NCBI GenBank assembly: GCA_016714495.1
Contig: JADKDU010000001.1
Location: 496,001-560,000 of the forward strand
Source: Hyphomonadaceae bacterium
Lineage (GTDB): Bacteria > Pseudomonadota > Alphaproteobacteria > Caulobacterales > Hyphomonadaceae
Direction: 5' to 3'
DNA length: 64,000 bases
Each line of letters opens with the position of its first letter. The first letter of the stretch is position 1. Under the pieces are notes generated by a model. That model did no database searches. It saw nothing but the letters and a program-made list of their open reading frames with translations, and had not been told where the DNA came from. The position numbers and the translations under genes are program-made. This document shows positions 1 to 8,786 of the stretch, in pieces.

Positions 1-369
1 TTCGGGCGCCAGCCGCTTCAACGAAAAGCGCAGGATGACCCGCACGGACATCGCGAAGCAGGCGATGTTGATCAGCAACGGCGCCCACAGCATCAACCCG
101 ATCTTCTCGAACGCCGCCAGGATCCATGGCCATAGTATCGACGACGAAGGATTGGAAACCTCATCGAGGTTCACACCGAACACGCCGCGCGCGATGTTCT
201 CCGCCAGCGCCATGTGGATGTAGGGATCGTCCAGCGTGTAGAACGACACGGGCGACGCCCACATCATCACGCCTGCGCTGTAGAGAGCGCACAGCACAAT
301 CGCGCCCAGCGTCACGCGCCGTTCGACCGTCGCAAACCCGCTATTGATTGCCGGCCCGGCGTCCGCCAT
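1..369 (-). CDS. Membrane glycosyltransferase-like protein (GT-C type), N-terminal part only
   Basis: Reading frame open from an ATG at 369 to the window edge, giving the first 123 residues of a larger protein. A hydrophobic segment at about residues 20-40 is followed by a loop with DDPYIHMALAENIARG and the motif SNPSSSILWPW, then another hydrophobic stretch. An acidic pair in the first extracytoplasmic loop followed by an SS(S)-L-P motif is typical of integral membrane GT-C sugar transferases (GT39/ArnT-like) that use polyprenyl-phosphate donors. The substrate cannot be told. It is divergent from the sigma factor at 477. The family call is inference from the N-terminus alone. Confidence 0.6.
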   Translation of the reverse strand, partial: MADAGPAINSGFATVERRVTLGAIVLCALYSAGVMMWASPVSFYTLDDPYIHMALAENIARGVFGVNLDEVSNPSSSILWPWILAAFEKIGLMLWAPLLINIACFAMSVRVILRFSLKRLAPE

Positions 370-476
370 CTGCCTTAACGCCCCTGAAGACCTGCCCCCA
401 GCCAACACCAGACTTCTTAGTCTATCGTTACGCGAGCCCCCTTCGGTACCGGCCTCATCCGGGCTAACCTCCCGAA

Positions 477-1082
477 ATGCCCGCTCCCCGCGCCTTTGCA
501 GACCTGCACGCCCTCGCCCGCCGCGCCACGCGTCGGCCGGACGAAGCCCACGATCTCGTTCAGGCCGCGCTGCTCGCCGCCCTCGAATCCGGCCGCACCG
601 ACCTCTCCGCGCCCGATACACGCCGCTGGCTTGCCGGCGTCATCCGCAACCGCGCCGCCTTTGAGGCGCGAACCTCCGCCCGCCGCCGTCGTCGCGAAAC
701 CGCCTGGAGTGAGGCACAACCGTCAGCCGCCGCCCACGCTGAAACGAGCGTTCCCGAACTCGCTCACCTCTCGCCATCGCTGCGTGTCACCGCCCTCCTC
801 GCCTTGAGCGGACATACGCGACAAGAAATCGGCTGGCTGCTGAATCTGTCTGAAGACGCCCTGCGCCAGCGCATCTCCCAGCTCAAGCGCGCCCTCGCCG
901 GCGCCGGATCACCCGCCAGCGCAGACCCGACCGGCGCGCTTGCCTTCGGGCGTATCCGCCGCGCCCTGCTCGGCCCGACCCGCCGCCCGCAAGCCTTTCT
1001 CGCCAGCCACGATCCCGACGGTCATCTTTTCGTGGTCAGCCGCTCACAAATCTCCACCCTGCGGCAACAGACAGGCGGGTAA
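477..1082 (+). CDS. RNA polymerase sigma-70 family (ECF-like) sigma factor
   Basis: A 201-residue protein. Residues about 7-60 resemble sigma region 2 (DEAHDLVQAALLAALES, then an arginine-rich stretch). Residues about 96-140 form a region 4 helix-turn-helix (HTRQEIGWLLNLSEDALRQR). It would direct core RNA polymerase to a small promoter set. The region 2 to 4 spacing fits ECF factors, but the C-terminal ~60 residues are an extra tail of unknown role. No anti-sigma gene lies next to it; the following gene is a VOC protein 16 bp downstream, probably co-transcribed. Target genes are unknown. Confidence 0.7.
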   Translation: MPAPRAFADLHALARRATRRPDEAHDLVQAALLAALESGRTDLSAPDTRRWLAGVIRNRAAFEARTSARRRRRETAWSEAQPSAAAHAETSVPELAHLSPSLRVTALLALSGHTRQEIGWLLNLSEDALRQRISQLKRALAGAGSPASADPTGALAFGRIRRALLGPTRRPQAFLASHDPDGHLFVVSRSQISTLRQQTGG

Positions 1083-1098
1083 GGACAAAGGAGACCCC

Positions 1099-1488
1099 AT
1101 GCTCGCCAAATACGCCATCGGAAACATCGTCTATTACGTCTCGGATATCGACCGCACCGAGGCCTTCTATCGCGACACCCTCGGCCTTGCGGTCGATCGC
1201 GTGCCCGGCGACGGACCTGAGCATGGCAGCGACTTCCTGATCGCCCACACCGCCAGCAACATCGACCTAATCTTCTTCGCCAACCCAGAAGCAAAACCCG
1301 GCCAGTCGCCCATCATCGTCTTCACGCTGGCTGATGGAGGTATCGACAACATCGTCAGCGGCCTCGCAAAAAAGGGCGTAACCATCGTCACGCCTCTCAG
1401 CCAAGCCCCCGGGGGATGGTCCGCCGACCTCGCCGACCCTGACGGCCACGTCTTCTCCGTCTATCAGTCAGGGGAAATTCCGCGTTAG
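1099..1488 (+). CDS. VOC (glyoxalase/bleomycin-resistance fold) family protein
   Basis: A 129-residue single-domain protein. The start at 1099 is preceded by AAGGAG with normal spacing, so the longer upstream extension of this frame is rejected. The beta-alpha-beta-beta-beta pattern is seen: an N-terminal YYVSDIDRTEAFYRDTLGL block and a C-terminal WSADLADPDGHVFSVYQ block, which in VOC proteins carries a metal-binding Glu or His near the end. VOC members include metal-dependent lyases, isomerases and dioxygenases as well as binding proteins. The substrate cannot be read from sequence. Probably co-transcribed with the upstream sigma factor. Confidence 0.8.
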   Translation: MLAKYAIGNIVYYVSDIDRTEAFYRDTLGLAVDRVPGDGPEHGSDFLIAHTASNIDLIFFANPEAKPGQSPIIVFTLADGGIDNIVSGLAKKGVTIVTPLSQAPGGWSADLADPDGHVFSVYQSGEIPR

Positions 1489-1925
1489 CGGCCGCGCTTC
1501 TCCAGCGCCTGTTTCATCGCCTCAACCGCGGCCTCGAACGCCAGCAGGGTGGACGTGTGCCGCGGCGGATATTCGCGCACGGGTTGCAGGTGGCGCAACT
1601 CCCAGAATTCGCCAGAAGGCGGCTCCGCCCCATCCTTCAGCATCGCCTTCAGCGCATCGCGCGCCGCCTCGATCTCGGCCAGCGACCGCCCGATCGCATG
1701 GCGCGCGAGGATCGACGTCGCCGCCTGCCCCAGCGCGCACGCCTTGGGATCGACCGCGATCGCTGCGATCCGCCCCTCGGCGCCCAATGTGACGTCCACC
1801 TGCACGGTCGAACCACACACGCGCGAGACCTTCAGCGAAGATCCCTGCGCGTCGTCAAGCTGGCCGACATGCGGGATATCGGCCGCCAGCTCCAGAACCC
1901 GATTGTGGTAAAGCTCACCGAACAT
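1485..1925 (-). CDS. NifU/IscU-like iron-sulfur scaffold protein lacking the third cysteine
   Basis: A 146-residue NifU-N/IscU-fold protein. Two of the three cluster-ligating cysteines are visible: C37 in RVCGSTVQVDV and C63 in DPKACALGQAATS. At the third ligand position the sequence reads YPPRHTSTLLAFEAA, with threonine (about T124) where IscU/SufU have cysteine. Other alphaproteobacterial relatives near folE and hisI have, as I recall, a similar substitution, so this may be a specialised subfamily rather than a general scaffold. Its stop overlaps the 3' end of the convergent VOC gene by four bases. Classical scaffold function is doubtful without the third cysteine. Confidence 0.75.
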   Translation of the reverse strand: MFGELYHNRVLELAADIPHVGQLDDAQGSSLKVSRVCGSTVQVDVTLGAEGRIAAIAVDPKACALGQAATSILARHAIGRSLAEIEAARDALKAMLKDGAEPPSGEFWELRHLQPVREYPPRHTSTLLAFEAAVEAMKQALEKRGR

Positions 1926-1973
1926 GGCTCTTAAGTCGGCCCGAACGCGCGCCAGATCAAGGCGTCACGTCGC

Positions 1974-2840
1974 CTACTCCGCAAGGACAGGCGGCCGCAG
2001 CTGCCGCGACCACGCCTTGGGCTTCTCAGCAAACAGCGCAGCCCCCGTCGCACGCGCGCCTGTCACCAGCGCATGGCGTCGCGCCTCCAGCACGTCTGAA
2101 AGCCCTTTCGGCCCCGCGCGCCAGCCTTTTGCGCCGGCGGCCACCACCTCGATGTCCTGGACTTCGCCCAGCAGTCCCGCGAGATCCCGCACCGCCGCCA
2201 CGCGCTGGTCCAGCACGTCCGGAAAATGCAGCCGCATCAACCGCGCCTGCAGCGCATGATACTTCGCCTGCTTGCGCCATTCGTGCAGCAGCTCGGGCTC
2301 CTCATCCTTCAAAGCGTGCTTCATTGCGATCCGCGACGCCCGATAGGTTTGTCCGAGCCCCTCCATCATGTCTTCGGCGCCGCCCGCGGGAAGATCAGGT
2401 ATGAGCGTATCGCCCCGCTTGTTCATTGCATCGATGAACTTGCCGATCGCCTCGCCCGCTTCCGCGGTCTGGCGTTCGGCCTCGAACCGCTCGCCCAGCT
2501 TGCGGGTCATCGCCGTCCCGATCCGCGCCGCCAGGAACGGCCGCAGCGTCTCCAGCGCCTCAAGCCGCGCACCCGCGTCCCGCAGCTCCGACAACAGCCG
2601 CGCCTGATCGCGCCACCAGCGATTTTCCTTCCGGAACGCCTTCGCGCCCATCATCGGCTTGGCCAAGCGCAGCACCGCGCGCACCCGCTTGCAGCGCACC
2701 CGCGCCTTGTGCGCGAACGCCGACGCATCCTGCATCGCATCCACGCACTCGACCGACAGCTTCGCAACCTGCTCCTGGATGACGCGCGTCAGCCCGGCGC
2801 CGGGCGTTTCATGAGGGGCAAGCACAAAACTCATCAGCAC
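1974..2840 (-). CDS. CHAD domain-containing protein
   Basis: A 288-residue, mostly helical protein with the CHAD signature of repeated His/Arg/Lys-rich helices: HKARVRCKRVRAVLRLAK near the N-terminus and LLHEWRKQAKYHALQARLM in the second half. CHAD domains bind inorganic polyphosphate through these basic grooves. No CYTH (triphosphate tunnel) domain is fused or adjacent, so this is a stand-alone CHAD protein. The start is GTG at 2840, sharing its first base with the TAG stop of the upstream lipoprotein gene; an ATG at 2834 is an alternative. The two genes form an operon. Confidence 0.8.
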   Translation of the reverse strand: MLMSFVLAPHETPGAGLTRVIQEQVAKLSVECVDAMQDASAFAHKARVRCKRVRAVLRLAKPMMGAKAFRKENRWWRDQARLLSELRDAGARLEALETLRPFLAARIGTAMTRKLGERFEAERQTAEAGEAIGKFIDAMNKRGDTLIPDLPAGGAEDMMEGLGQTYRASRIAMKHALKDEEPELLHEWRKQAKYHALQARLMRLHFPDVLDQRVAAVRDLAGLLGEVQDIEVVAAGAKGWRAGPKGLSDVLEARRHALVTGARATGAALFAEKPKAWSRQLRPPVLAE

Positions 2841-3265
2841 TAGCCTCGTTTTTCCTTATAGTATTTGGTCGTGTCGCGGATGTGCGTGCGCGCATAATGC
2901 GCGCGGGGTTTGCGTTCGTTCGGCCAGAACTCAACCGTCCAGGCGTGCACGTCGTCATTGAACGCATAAATGCGCTCGCACTCCAACCCGGGCACGGGAT
3001 GACCGTCCGGGCGATTGCCGTCCTTGCACGCGAAGCCATCCGTCTCCAGCGTCTTACGCGCCTTCGCCTCGTCGCCGGCGTTGTACATGCGCGTGATGTA
3101 GCTGCGGAATTCCGCGTCGACCGAACCTTCCGCGTCACGATCCCAGAAACCGAACGGCGTGCCGCCGGGCCCGGGCCCCTGTGGCGGCCGCGGCCCGCCC
3201 TGAATCGGATTGCTCGCGCATGCGGCTGCAAGCAACGCCAGTCCAATTCCCACCATCAGTCTCAT
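2840..3265 (-). CDS. Small lipoprotein of unknown function
   Basis: A 141-residue protein with a clear lipoprotein signal (MRLMVGIGLALLAAACASN, lipobox LAAAC). The start at 3265 is chosen because AGGAGGG lies five bases upstream; the longer frame to 3700 runs antisense through cysS and is rejected. After a Gly/Pro-rich linker comes a soluble domain with two cysteines (FACKDG and GLECERIYAFNDDVHAWTVEFWP). I do not recognise the domain. It overlaps the CHAD gene by one base, so the two are translationally coupled and may share a role at the envelope. Confidence 0.75.
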   Translation of the reverse strand: MRLMVGIGLALLAAACASNPIQGGPRPPQGPGPGGTPFGFWDRDAEGSVDAEFRSYITRMYNAGDEAKARKTLETDGFACKDGNRPDGHPVPGLECERIYAFNDDVHAWTVEFWPNERKPRAHYARTHIRDTTKYYKEKRG

Positions 3266-3365
3266 GACATGCCCTCCTGGACCCGTCCCAAGCACGCCAA
3301 GCATAAGCCACGCCACTGCCCGGTCAAAGGGCGTTGGCGCCGCGCCCCCGCGCGTGCACCCGTGT

Positions 3366-4739
3366 CTAGACGCGCCGCCATGTCGAGCCATCCGGCCCAT
3401 CCATGATCTCGATGCCTTCGGCGGCGAGATCCCTGCGAATGCGATCGGCCTCGGCGAAATCCTTCGCCTTGCGCGCCGCGACGCGGCCCGCGACCAGCGC
3501 ATCGATCCGGTCCGCGTCAGAAGCATCTCCCCGCGCCCAGTCTTCGGGATCACGCTGCAGCAGCCCAAGCAGAGAACCCGCAGCCAGCAACAACCCCTTG
3601 AAGCGCGGCCAGTCCTGCGGCTCCGCCTTGTTCGCCTCGGTCGCCAGCGCCGAAAGCTCCGCCAGCGCCAGCGGGGTGTTGAGATCATCGCACAGCGCAT
3701 TCAGCACGCCATCCGGCGCGCCAGTATTCGCGGCGTGCACGTCCTTTATTCGGCGCATCGCATTGTAGAGCCGGTCCAGCGTCGCCTTGCTCTGATTGAG
3801 CAGCGACTCCGTCCAGTCCAGTGGCTGGCGATAATGCGCGGACATCAGCGCGAACCGCATCGTCTCGCCGTCATAATGCTTCAGCAGCTCATGGATCAGT
3901 TTCACATTGCCAAGCGACTTGGACATCTTCTCCGAGTCCATCGACAGGAAACCGTTATGTAACCAGTAGCGCGCCATCGGCTTGCCATGGGCGCACTCGC
4001 TCTGCGCAATCTCGTTCTCATGATGCGGGAAGATCAGGTCGAGCCCGCCGCCATGGATGTCGATCGTCTCGCCGAGAACGGCCTTCACCATGGCCGAGCA
4101 CTCGATATGCCAACCCGGCCGCCCCTCGCCCCACGGACTGTCCCAGCGCGCCTCTTTCGGCTCGCCCGGCTTCGCAGCTTTCCACAGCGCGAAGTCCGCC
4201 GGGTCCTTCTTGCCCGCGTCCACCTCGACCCGCGCCCCGGCCACCATCTCGTCCCGGTTCCGTCCGGACAACTTCCCGTAGTCCGCCATCGACGGCACAT
4301 CGAACAGCACGCCGTCCTTGCCCGGATAGGCATGCCCCTTGGCCACCAGCTCGCTGATAATCGCGATCATGCCGTCGATATGCTCGGTCGCATGCGGCCG
4401 CAGCGTCGGCTCGATCACGCCTAGCGCGCCGATATCCTCGCGGTAGATCCGCTCGAAATGAGCGGTTATCTCCGCAATCGGCTTACCCGCCTCGGCGGCC
4501 GCCGCGATGATCTTGTCATCCACATCCGTGATGTTCGCAGCGTAAACCACATGCTCGGCTCCGTATTTCAGCCGCAGCAGGCGAAACAGCAGGTCGAATG
4601 CGACGGGAGGCCGCGCATTGCCGATATGGGCGTAGGAATAGACGGTCGGTCCGCAGACATACATCGTCACCCGCTGCGGGTTTTGCGGCAAAAACACCTG
4701 CTTTTCGCGCGTCAGCGTATTGTGGAGACGGATGTCCAT
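3366..4739 (-). CDS. cysS: Cysteinyl-tRNA synthetase
   Basis: A 457-residue class I aminoacyl-tRNA synthetase that charges tRNA-Cys, about the length of E. coli CysS. The HIGH-type motif is HIGN (residues 38-41). The active-site zinc ligands are visible as C29 (CGPTVY), C214 (HIECSAM) and the HHENE cluster (H239, E243). KMSKS is intact at 271-275. The C-terminal DALR-like helical domain and anticodon-binding end are present. It is divergent from folE across a 203 bp region that must contain both promoters. Confidence 0.97.
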   Translation of the reverse strand: MDIRLHNTLTREKQVFLPQNPQRVTMYVCGPTVYSYAHIGNARPPVAFDLLFRLLRLKYGAEHVVYAANITDVDDKIIAAAAEAGKPIAEITAHFERIYREDIGALGVIEPTLRPHATEHIDGMIAIISELVAKGHAYPGKDGVLFDVPSMADYGKLSGRNRDEMVAGARVEVDAGKKDPADFALWKAAKPGEPKEARWDSPWGEGRPGWHIECSAMVKAVLGETIDIHGGGLDLIFPHHENEIAQSECAHGKPMARYWLHNGFLSMDSEKMSKSLGNVKLIHELLKHYDGETMRFALMSAHYRQPLDWTESLLNQSKATLDRLYNAMRRIKDVHAANTGAPDGVLNALCDDLNTPLALAELSALATEANKAEPQDWPRFKGLLLAAGSLLGLLQRDPEDWARGDASDADRIDALVAGRVAARKAKDFAEADRIRRDLAAEGIEIMDGPDGSTWRRV

Positions 4740-4942
4740 AAAGCGGTCTTTTCGTTCCGTTAGGAATATTCAATAAGGGTTTTGTGGTGCGACGACTGGC
4801 GTTTTCGCGAGAGGCGCCTATGTGTCACGCACGCCATGCCCAATCAATCCGGGCTTGGCGTTGAGACGTACAACAAGGGTGTCGTGATGCCCGGGCGCTG
4901 AAATCGTGATGATTTCCCGCCCCAGTAACGGAAGGATCGGCC

Positions 4943-5557
4943 ATGGACGCCGTGATCAAAGGCAAGGCCAAGGCCGAGAACGAACCCTTCAAGCGCCCAT
5001 CCCGGGACGAAGCTGAAGACGCCGTCCGCACCCTGATCGCTTGGGCGGGCGATGACCCCAAGCGCGAAGGCCTGATCGACACTCCCGGCCGCGTCGTCGA
5101 CGCATATGAGGAATGGTTCGAAGGCTACCGCCAGGACCCGAAAGAATACTTGTCCAAGACATTTGGCGACGTGAAGGGCTATGACGACATCGTCATGCTC
5201 CGCGACATCGACGTGGAATCGCACTGCGAACACCACATGGCCCCCTTCCTCGGCAAGGCGTGCGTCGCTTACATGCCGACAGAGGCGGTGGTCGGCATCT
5301 CCAAGCTCGCCCGCGTGGTCGAAATCTACGCCAAGCGTCTGCAGACGCAGGAAACGATGACGTCGCAGATCCTGAACGCCATCCAGGACTCGCTCAAACC
5401 GCACGGCGTCGCCGTCCTGATCGACGCCAAGCACGAGTGCATGACCACCCGCGGCGTCCACCACCCGAACGTCTCGACGATCACCACGCAATTCACCGGT
5501 GTCTTCAAGACCGACCAGGAACTCCGCGAACGTTTCTTGAGGCTCGCTGGGCGGTAG
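4943..5557 (+). CDS. folE: GTP cyclohydrolase I
   Basis: A 204-residue enzyme converting GTP to 7,8-dihydroneopterin triphosphate, the first step of folate (and pterin) synthesis. Zinc ligands are visible: C95 and H98 within ESHCEHHMAPF, and C166 in KHECMTTRGVHHP. The catalytic helix-bundle region is complete. A purine-rich stretch (AACGGAAGGA) precedes the ATG at 4943. The C-terminus TQFTGVFKTDQELRERFL is typical. folE lying near cysS, a NifU-like gene and hisI is a familiar alphaproteobacterial neighbourhood. Confidence 0.97.
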   Translation: MDAVIKGKAKAENEPFKRPSRDEAEDAVRTLIAWAGDDPKREGLIDTPGRVVDAYEEWFEGYRQDPKEYLSKTFGDVKGYDDIVMLRDIDVESHCEHHMAPFLGKACVAYMPTEAVVGISKLARVVEIYAKRLQTQETMTSQILNAIQDSLKPHGVAVLIDAKHECMTTRGVHHPNVSTITTQFTGVFKTDQELRERFLRLAGR

Positions 5558-5968
5558 GCTTCACTGGTAGGGATCCAAATCGAACGATCCGCGTGTGCCG
5601 GGCGCCTCAACGCCTAATGGCGGCACAAGGTCCTGCCCATCGCCCACTCAGGATCAGAAGAAAACCAGACAGCCAATGCGACAAGCGTTGGCGCGACCCA
5701 CCACACAACAAGACGCCAAAGCTTCCATCGGTCGCGCCGGCGCTCCGGTTCGCCATCTGTATGCTGTCCTGCTTCACTGATCCGGCCGCGCAGCGTCTCG
5801 CGCCCGTCCGCCAATCGTGCTCACGGCACAAGTATCTGCAGCCCACCCAGCGCGATCGTAGCGAACCAGTCATTCGTGGCGTGCATGCCGTTCCCACGAG
5901 CGCATCGATCCCATCCGCACGTAACGCCGACGCCGCCACCTCGGCCTCCTCTCGAGTGGAGAGGGAAA
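5558..5968. other. 411 bp gap; only a doubtful hydrophobic frame on the minus strand
   Basis: No convincing gene. On the minus strand a frame starting with ATG at 5886 encodes a hydrophobic 20-residue peptide, meets a TGA, then continues in the same frame to 5614 with a basic segment and a second hydrophobic helix (LVVWWVAPTLVALAVWF). This could be the remnant of a small two-helix membrane protein interrupted by a stop codon, but there is no good ribosome-binding site. No clear terminator was seen after folE. Confidence 0.3.
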
Positions 5969-7270
5969 TCAGGTTTGCGTAGTCATTCGCTCCGACTTCC
6001 CGCTCGCCTTCTGCGCCTTGCCCCGCTTCGCCTTCTTCAGCGGCGGTGGATTCAGAATGTTTTCAAATGGCTTCAGCGGCGCCGGCCTATAGCGCGGGCG
6101 GAGATCCTTGGCGGTCGCCCGCATGGTCACTGTCGGGTCCAGCACGTTCGCGATGTAGTCCGCCGATGGCTGCTCCTTGCGCGCCTTGGCCGCCCAAATC
6201 CGCCGCGAATAAATCGGATAGTTCATCGGGGAGAGCGAATCCCAGAATTTCGGCCGCGAGATGCGCGCGTTGAACACCAGCCCCGCCTCGCGGATCGCCT
6301 GGTCGAGCGGAGACTCGTCCTCGCCATACTTGCCGTAGAACCGCAGCCCGCATTCAGCCGCGCCTTCCGCGATCCATTTTAGCGGCGCCGCCGAAAGGGG
6401 CGACCCCTCTCCCCCGCCAATGTCGCCATGCGTGCCCACAAACCAGCGCTGCTGGTAGTGCACTCGCCCCGGCTGGCAATGTGGCCGCTGGTTGGCTACC
6501 TCCACGCCTTCCCACAACGTCGCGGGAAAGCCGAGCCTGCGCTCGTCGATGGCCACGGCATGGCGCGCCGCCAGCACGTTCGAGCCGACCATCATGTCGT
6601 GAAAGCCGAAGCGCTTATTCATCGAACGCGCAAACCCGCCCAGCGCACTCGGCACGCCGCGCTGTCCCACCGTGTCGAAAATGCCGAGATAGGTGACCTT
6701 GATTGACTCATCAGACTTGATGCGCGTCCCGTCCGCCGCGCGTACGCCCTTGCCATACAGCGTGCGGAATTCCCGCCGCGCCCGGTCATAATCGTCACGC
6801 TCGAACTGCGTCGCCTTCGGCCCGGGTCGCGAGCGATAGAGCCGGAACGCATCCCACGCTCGCTCCGCATGCAGCCGGCTCACAATGCCGGCGCTGCTGA
6901 TCAGGCCGGCGAAACTGCGCGCACAGAACGCGCCACGGCTGAACCCGAACACATAGATCTCGTCGCCCGCCTCGTAATTGAACGCGAGCCGCAGATAGGT
7001 TTCGACGATATTGTCCTCAACCCCCTCCCCGAAGACGCCGCCGAGAATCTTGTTGAGCCACTCGGTCATCCCGTCGACGAAACCGTCCTTGCCCAGCGCG
7101 TCGATGTTCGAGCCAACGCCCTGGCTGTAGATCACGATCTGCGGAATTTGGGTCCCGTCCTCAAGCGTGTTCGTATGCGCCACGCTGCGGGCGAGGATGG
7201 CGATATTGGTCGGCTTGTCCTGCCTGAGCCTCTGCCACGTTCCATCGAAGCAGATGATAAAGCGCTTCAC
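5969..7270 (-). CDS. DUF2235 family alpha/beta-hydrolase-like protein
   Basis: About 433 residues. Starts near VKRFIICFDGTWQ (GTG at 7270); an in-frame TTG at 7318 would add 16 unconserved residues. The N-terminal FDGTW motif and the nucleophile-elbow-like VFGFSRGAFCARS match DUF2235, a family that includes type VI secretion phospholipase effectors as well as housekeeping proteins. A later HGDIGGG motif supports this. No VgrG, PAAR or immunity-like gene is adjacent, so an effector role is not supported here. Its neighbour downstream of the promoter side is the DUF2785 lipoprotein gene, on the same strand with a short gap, so they may be co-transcribed. Confidence 0.8.
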   Translation of the reverse strand: MKRFIICFDGTWQRLRQDKPTNIAILARSVAHTNTLEDGTQIPQIVIYSQGVGSNIDALGKDGFVDGMTEWLNKILGGVFGEGVEDNIVETYLRLAFNYEAGDEIYVFGFSRGAFCARSFAGLISSAGIVSRLHAERAWDAFRLYRSRPGPKATQFERDDYDRARREFRTLYGKGVRAADGTRIKSDESIKVTYLGIFDTVGQRGVPSALGGFARSMNKRFGFHDMMVGSNVLAARHAVAIDERRLGFPATLWEGVEVANQRPHCQPGRVHYQQRWFVGTHGDIGGGEGSPLSAAPLKWIAEGAAECGLRFYGKYGEDESPLDQAIREAGLVFNARISRPKFWDSLSPMNYPIYSRRIWAAKARKEQPSADYIANVLDPTVTMRATAKDLRPRYRPAPLKPFENILNPPPLKKAKRGKAQKASGKSERMTTQT

Positions 7271-7327
7271 TGGAAATCCCCACACTGACTGCCCCAACCT
7301 ACCAGAGCGGCTGGCCAACGCCAGCGC

Positions 7328-8299
7328 CTAGGGCATTTCCTTCAACGCCGCTTCCAGCCCCGGCAGCATTACGTCATCCGCCTTGTCGCCCCCGAGTGTG
7401 ACGCTGACATAAAGGGCCTGCAGAAAAGCCGCCGTATTGTGCCGCCAGGCCAGCCAGGTTTCGCCATTGGGCTCAACACCTGCTGGCGGCGTCGCCATCA
7501 CCATCAACCACTCTGTCCACTCTGCCTCGTCGAGCGCCCCTCGCGCCGCCGCGAATAGCACCGGACGCGCCAACCGTTCGCTCTCGCCGAACACATAGGC
7601 ATGCCCCTTCGGCGCGACCTGCACGCCGACCCCCGACACGATCACCCGCAGCCCCTCGGCATCAATCCGCGGATTGAGCGCCAGCTGCATCAGCAGGTCA
7701 GCCCCATGCGCCACGCCATGCCGCCACCCTTCCCGCTCATAGAAGCCGCGATAGTCCGACACGTTGATGAACCAGTGCTGCGCATCGACCAGAAGCTTAA
7801 TCAGCTCATCCTCGCTCAGAAACGCCTCAACCCGGTCCGACCGCGCCACCTCCGACAATGCCAGCGCTGCGAACGGCTGTTCAAATCCCAACCCCTCCGG
7901 CGCCCTCAGCCGAGCAGTTAGATCGACAAGCAACGCCCGCTTCGTATCATCCTTGAGCTTCCGCTCTCGCAACATATGCGTCAGCGCCTCATAGGCGATC
8001 CCGTCACGTACCGTCGGGTCAGGGCTCGCAAGGCACGCCATTATCGCTGTCGCGAGTGTCTGCCGCTCAGCCTCATTCGCGATATCGAACTTGGCCGCCT
8101 TCAGCGCATCCAACCTTGCCCGATCCCAGCCAGCGGGCGGACATCCCGGCGTCGCCAGCGCGGCCTCTCGTGCCGCCAAATCTTCCGGCGAAAAGAGCAG
8201 CCATCCCCCGCCGAACGGATGTTGCGCAGGGTAAGGTCCCGCCGGCGCTGCGCACGCCGCAATCATCAAAGCCAGACCCCCAACCAGCAACTGTTTCAT
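7328..8299 (-). CDS. DUF2785 domain lipoprotein
   Basis: A 323-residue protein with a lipoprotein signal (MKQLLVGGLALMIAACAAP, lipobox IAAC). The mature part is helical and contains YEREGWRHGVAHGADLLMQLA, the recognisable core of DUF2785, a helical-repeat family without assigned function. It would sit at the periplasmic face of a membrane. Divergent from hisI with about 50 bp between start codons. The only inference possible is envelope localisation. Confidence 0.75.
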   Translation of the reverse strand: MKQLLVGGLALMIAACAAPAGPYPAQHPFGGGWLLFSPEDLAAREAALATPGCPPAGWDRARLDALKAAKFDIANEAERQTLATAIMACLASPDPTVRDGIAYEALTHMLRERKLKDDTKRALLVDLTARLRAPEGLGFEQPFAALALSEVARSDRVEAFLSEDELIKLLVDAQHWFINVSDYRGFYEREGWRHGVAHGADLLMQLALNPRIDAEGLRVIVSGVGVQVAPKGHAYVFGESERLARPVLFAAARGALDEAEWTEWLMVMATPPAGVEPNGETWLAWRHNTAAFLQALYVSVTLGGDKADDVMLPGLEAALKEMP

Positions 8300-8350
8300 G
8301 AACCACGCTTACCTGCTTCCCGTCCCAACCTCTACAGCGTAAGAACCCTC

Positions 8351-8731
8351 ATGACCTACGCCCCGCCCCTCACCGGCTCCGCCCAGGACGAAACCGTCGA
8401 GCTGCGTCCAAAGTTCGACGCAGACGGCCTTATCGCCGCCATCGCGCAGGATGCAGACACAGGTGACGTCCTGATGCTCGCCTGGATGAACGCTGAAGCG
8501 CTGCAGCTCACCATCGACACCGGTCGCGCCATCTACTGGTCGCGCTCGCGCAAGGGTCTCTGGCGCAAAGGCGACACGTCTGGCCACGAGCAGCACATCG
8601 TCGAGATCCGGGTCGACTGCGATCAGGACGCCGTCCTCCTGAAAGTCCGCCAGACCGGCGCCGCCTGCCACACCGGCCGCCGCTCCTGCTTCTACCGCAT
8701 CGCGAGCGCCAGCGGCCTCAAGGAAGGCTGA
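8351..8731 (+). CDS. hisI: Phosphoribosyl-AMP cyclohydrolase
   Basis: A 126-residue single-domain HisI (no fused HisE), which opens the adenine ring of PR-AMP in step 3 of histidine synthesis. Zinc and magnesium residues are visible: VDCDQDA (C90, D91, D93), C106 in GAACHTG and C113 in RRSCFY. The SRSRKGLWRKGDTSGH block is intact. The start at 8351 is the first ATG that gives the usual family length; the longer upstream frame overlaps the divergent lipoprotein gene. Other his genes are not in the window. Confidence 0.95.
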   Translation: MTYAPPLTGSAQDETVELRPKFDADGLIAAIAQDADTGDVLMLAWMNAEALQLTIDTGRAIYWSRSRKGLWRKGDTSGHEQHIVEIRVDCDQDAVLLKVRQTGAACHTGRRSCFYRIASASGLKEG

Positions 8732-8786
8732 TCACGCCGCTACATCTACCGTGCGATGACAGCGCGGAGACAAGGGAGAGACATCC

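Noticed and set aside
5969..7270. Type VI secretion effector reading of the DUF2235 gene
   Set aside because: No VgrG, PAAR, Hcp or immunity gene nearby, so only the family name is supported.
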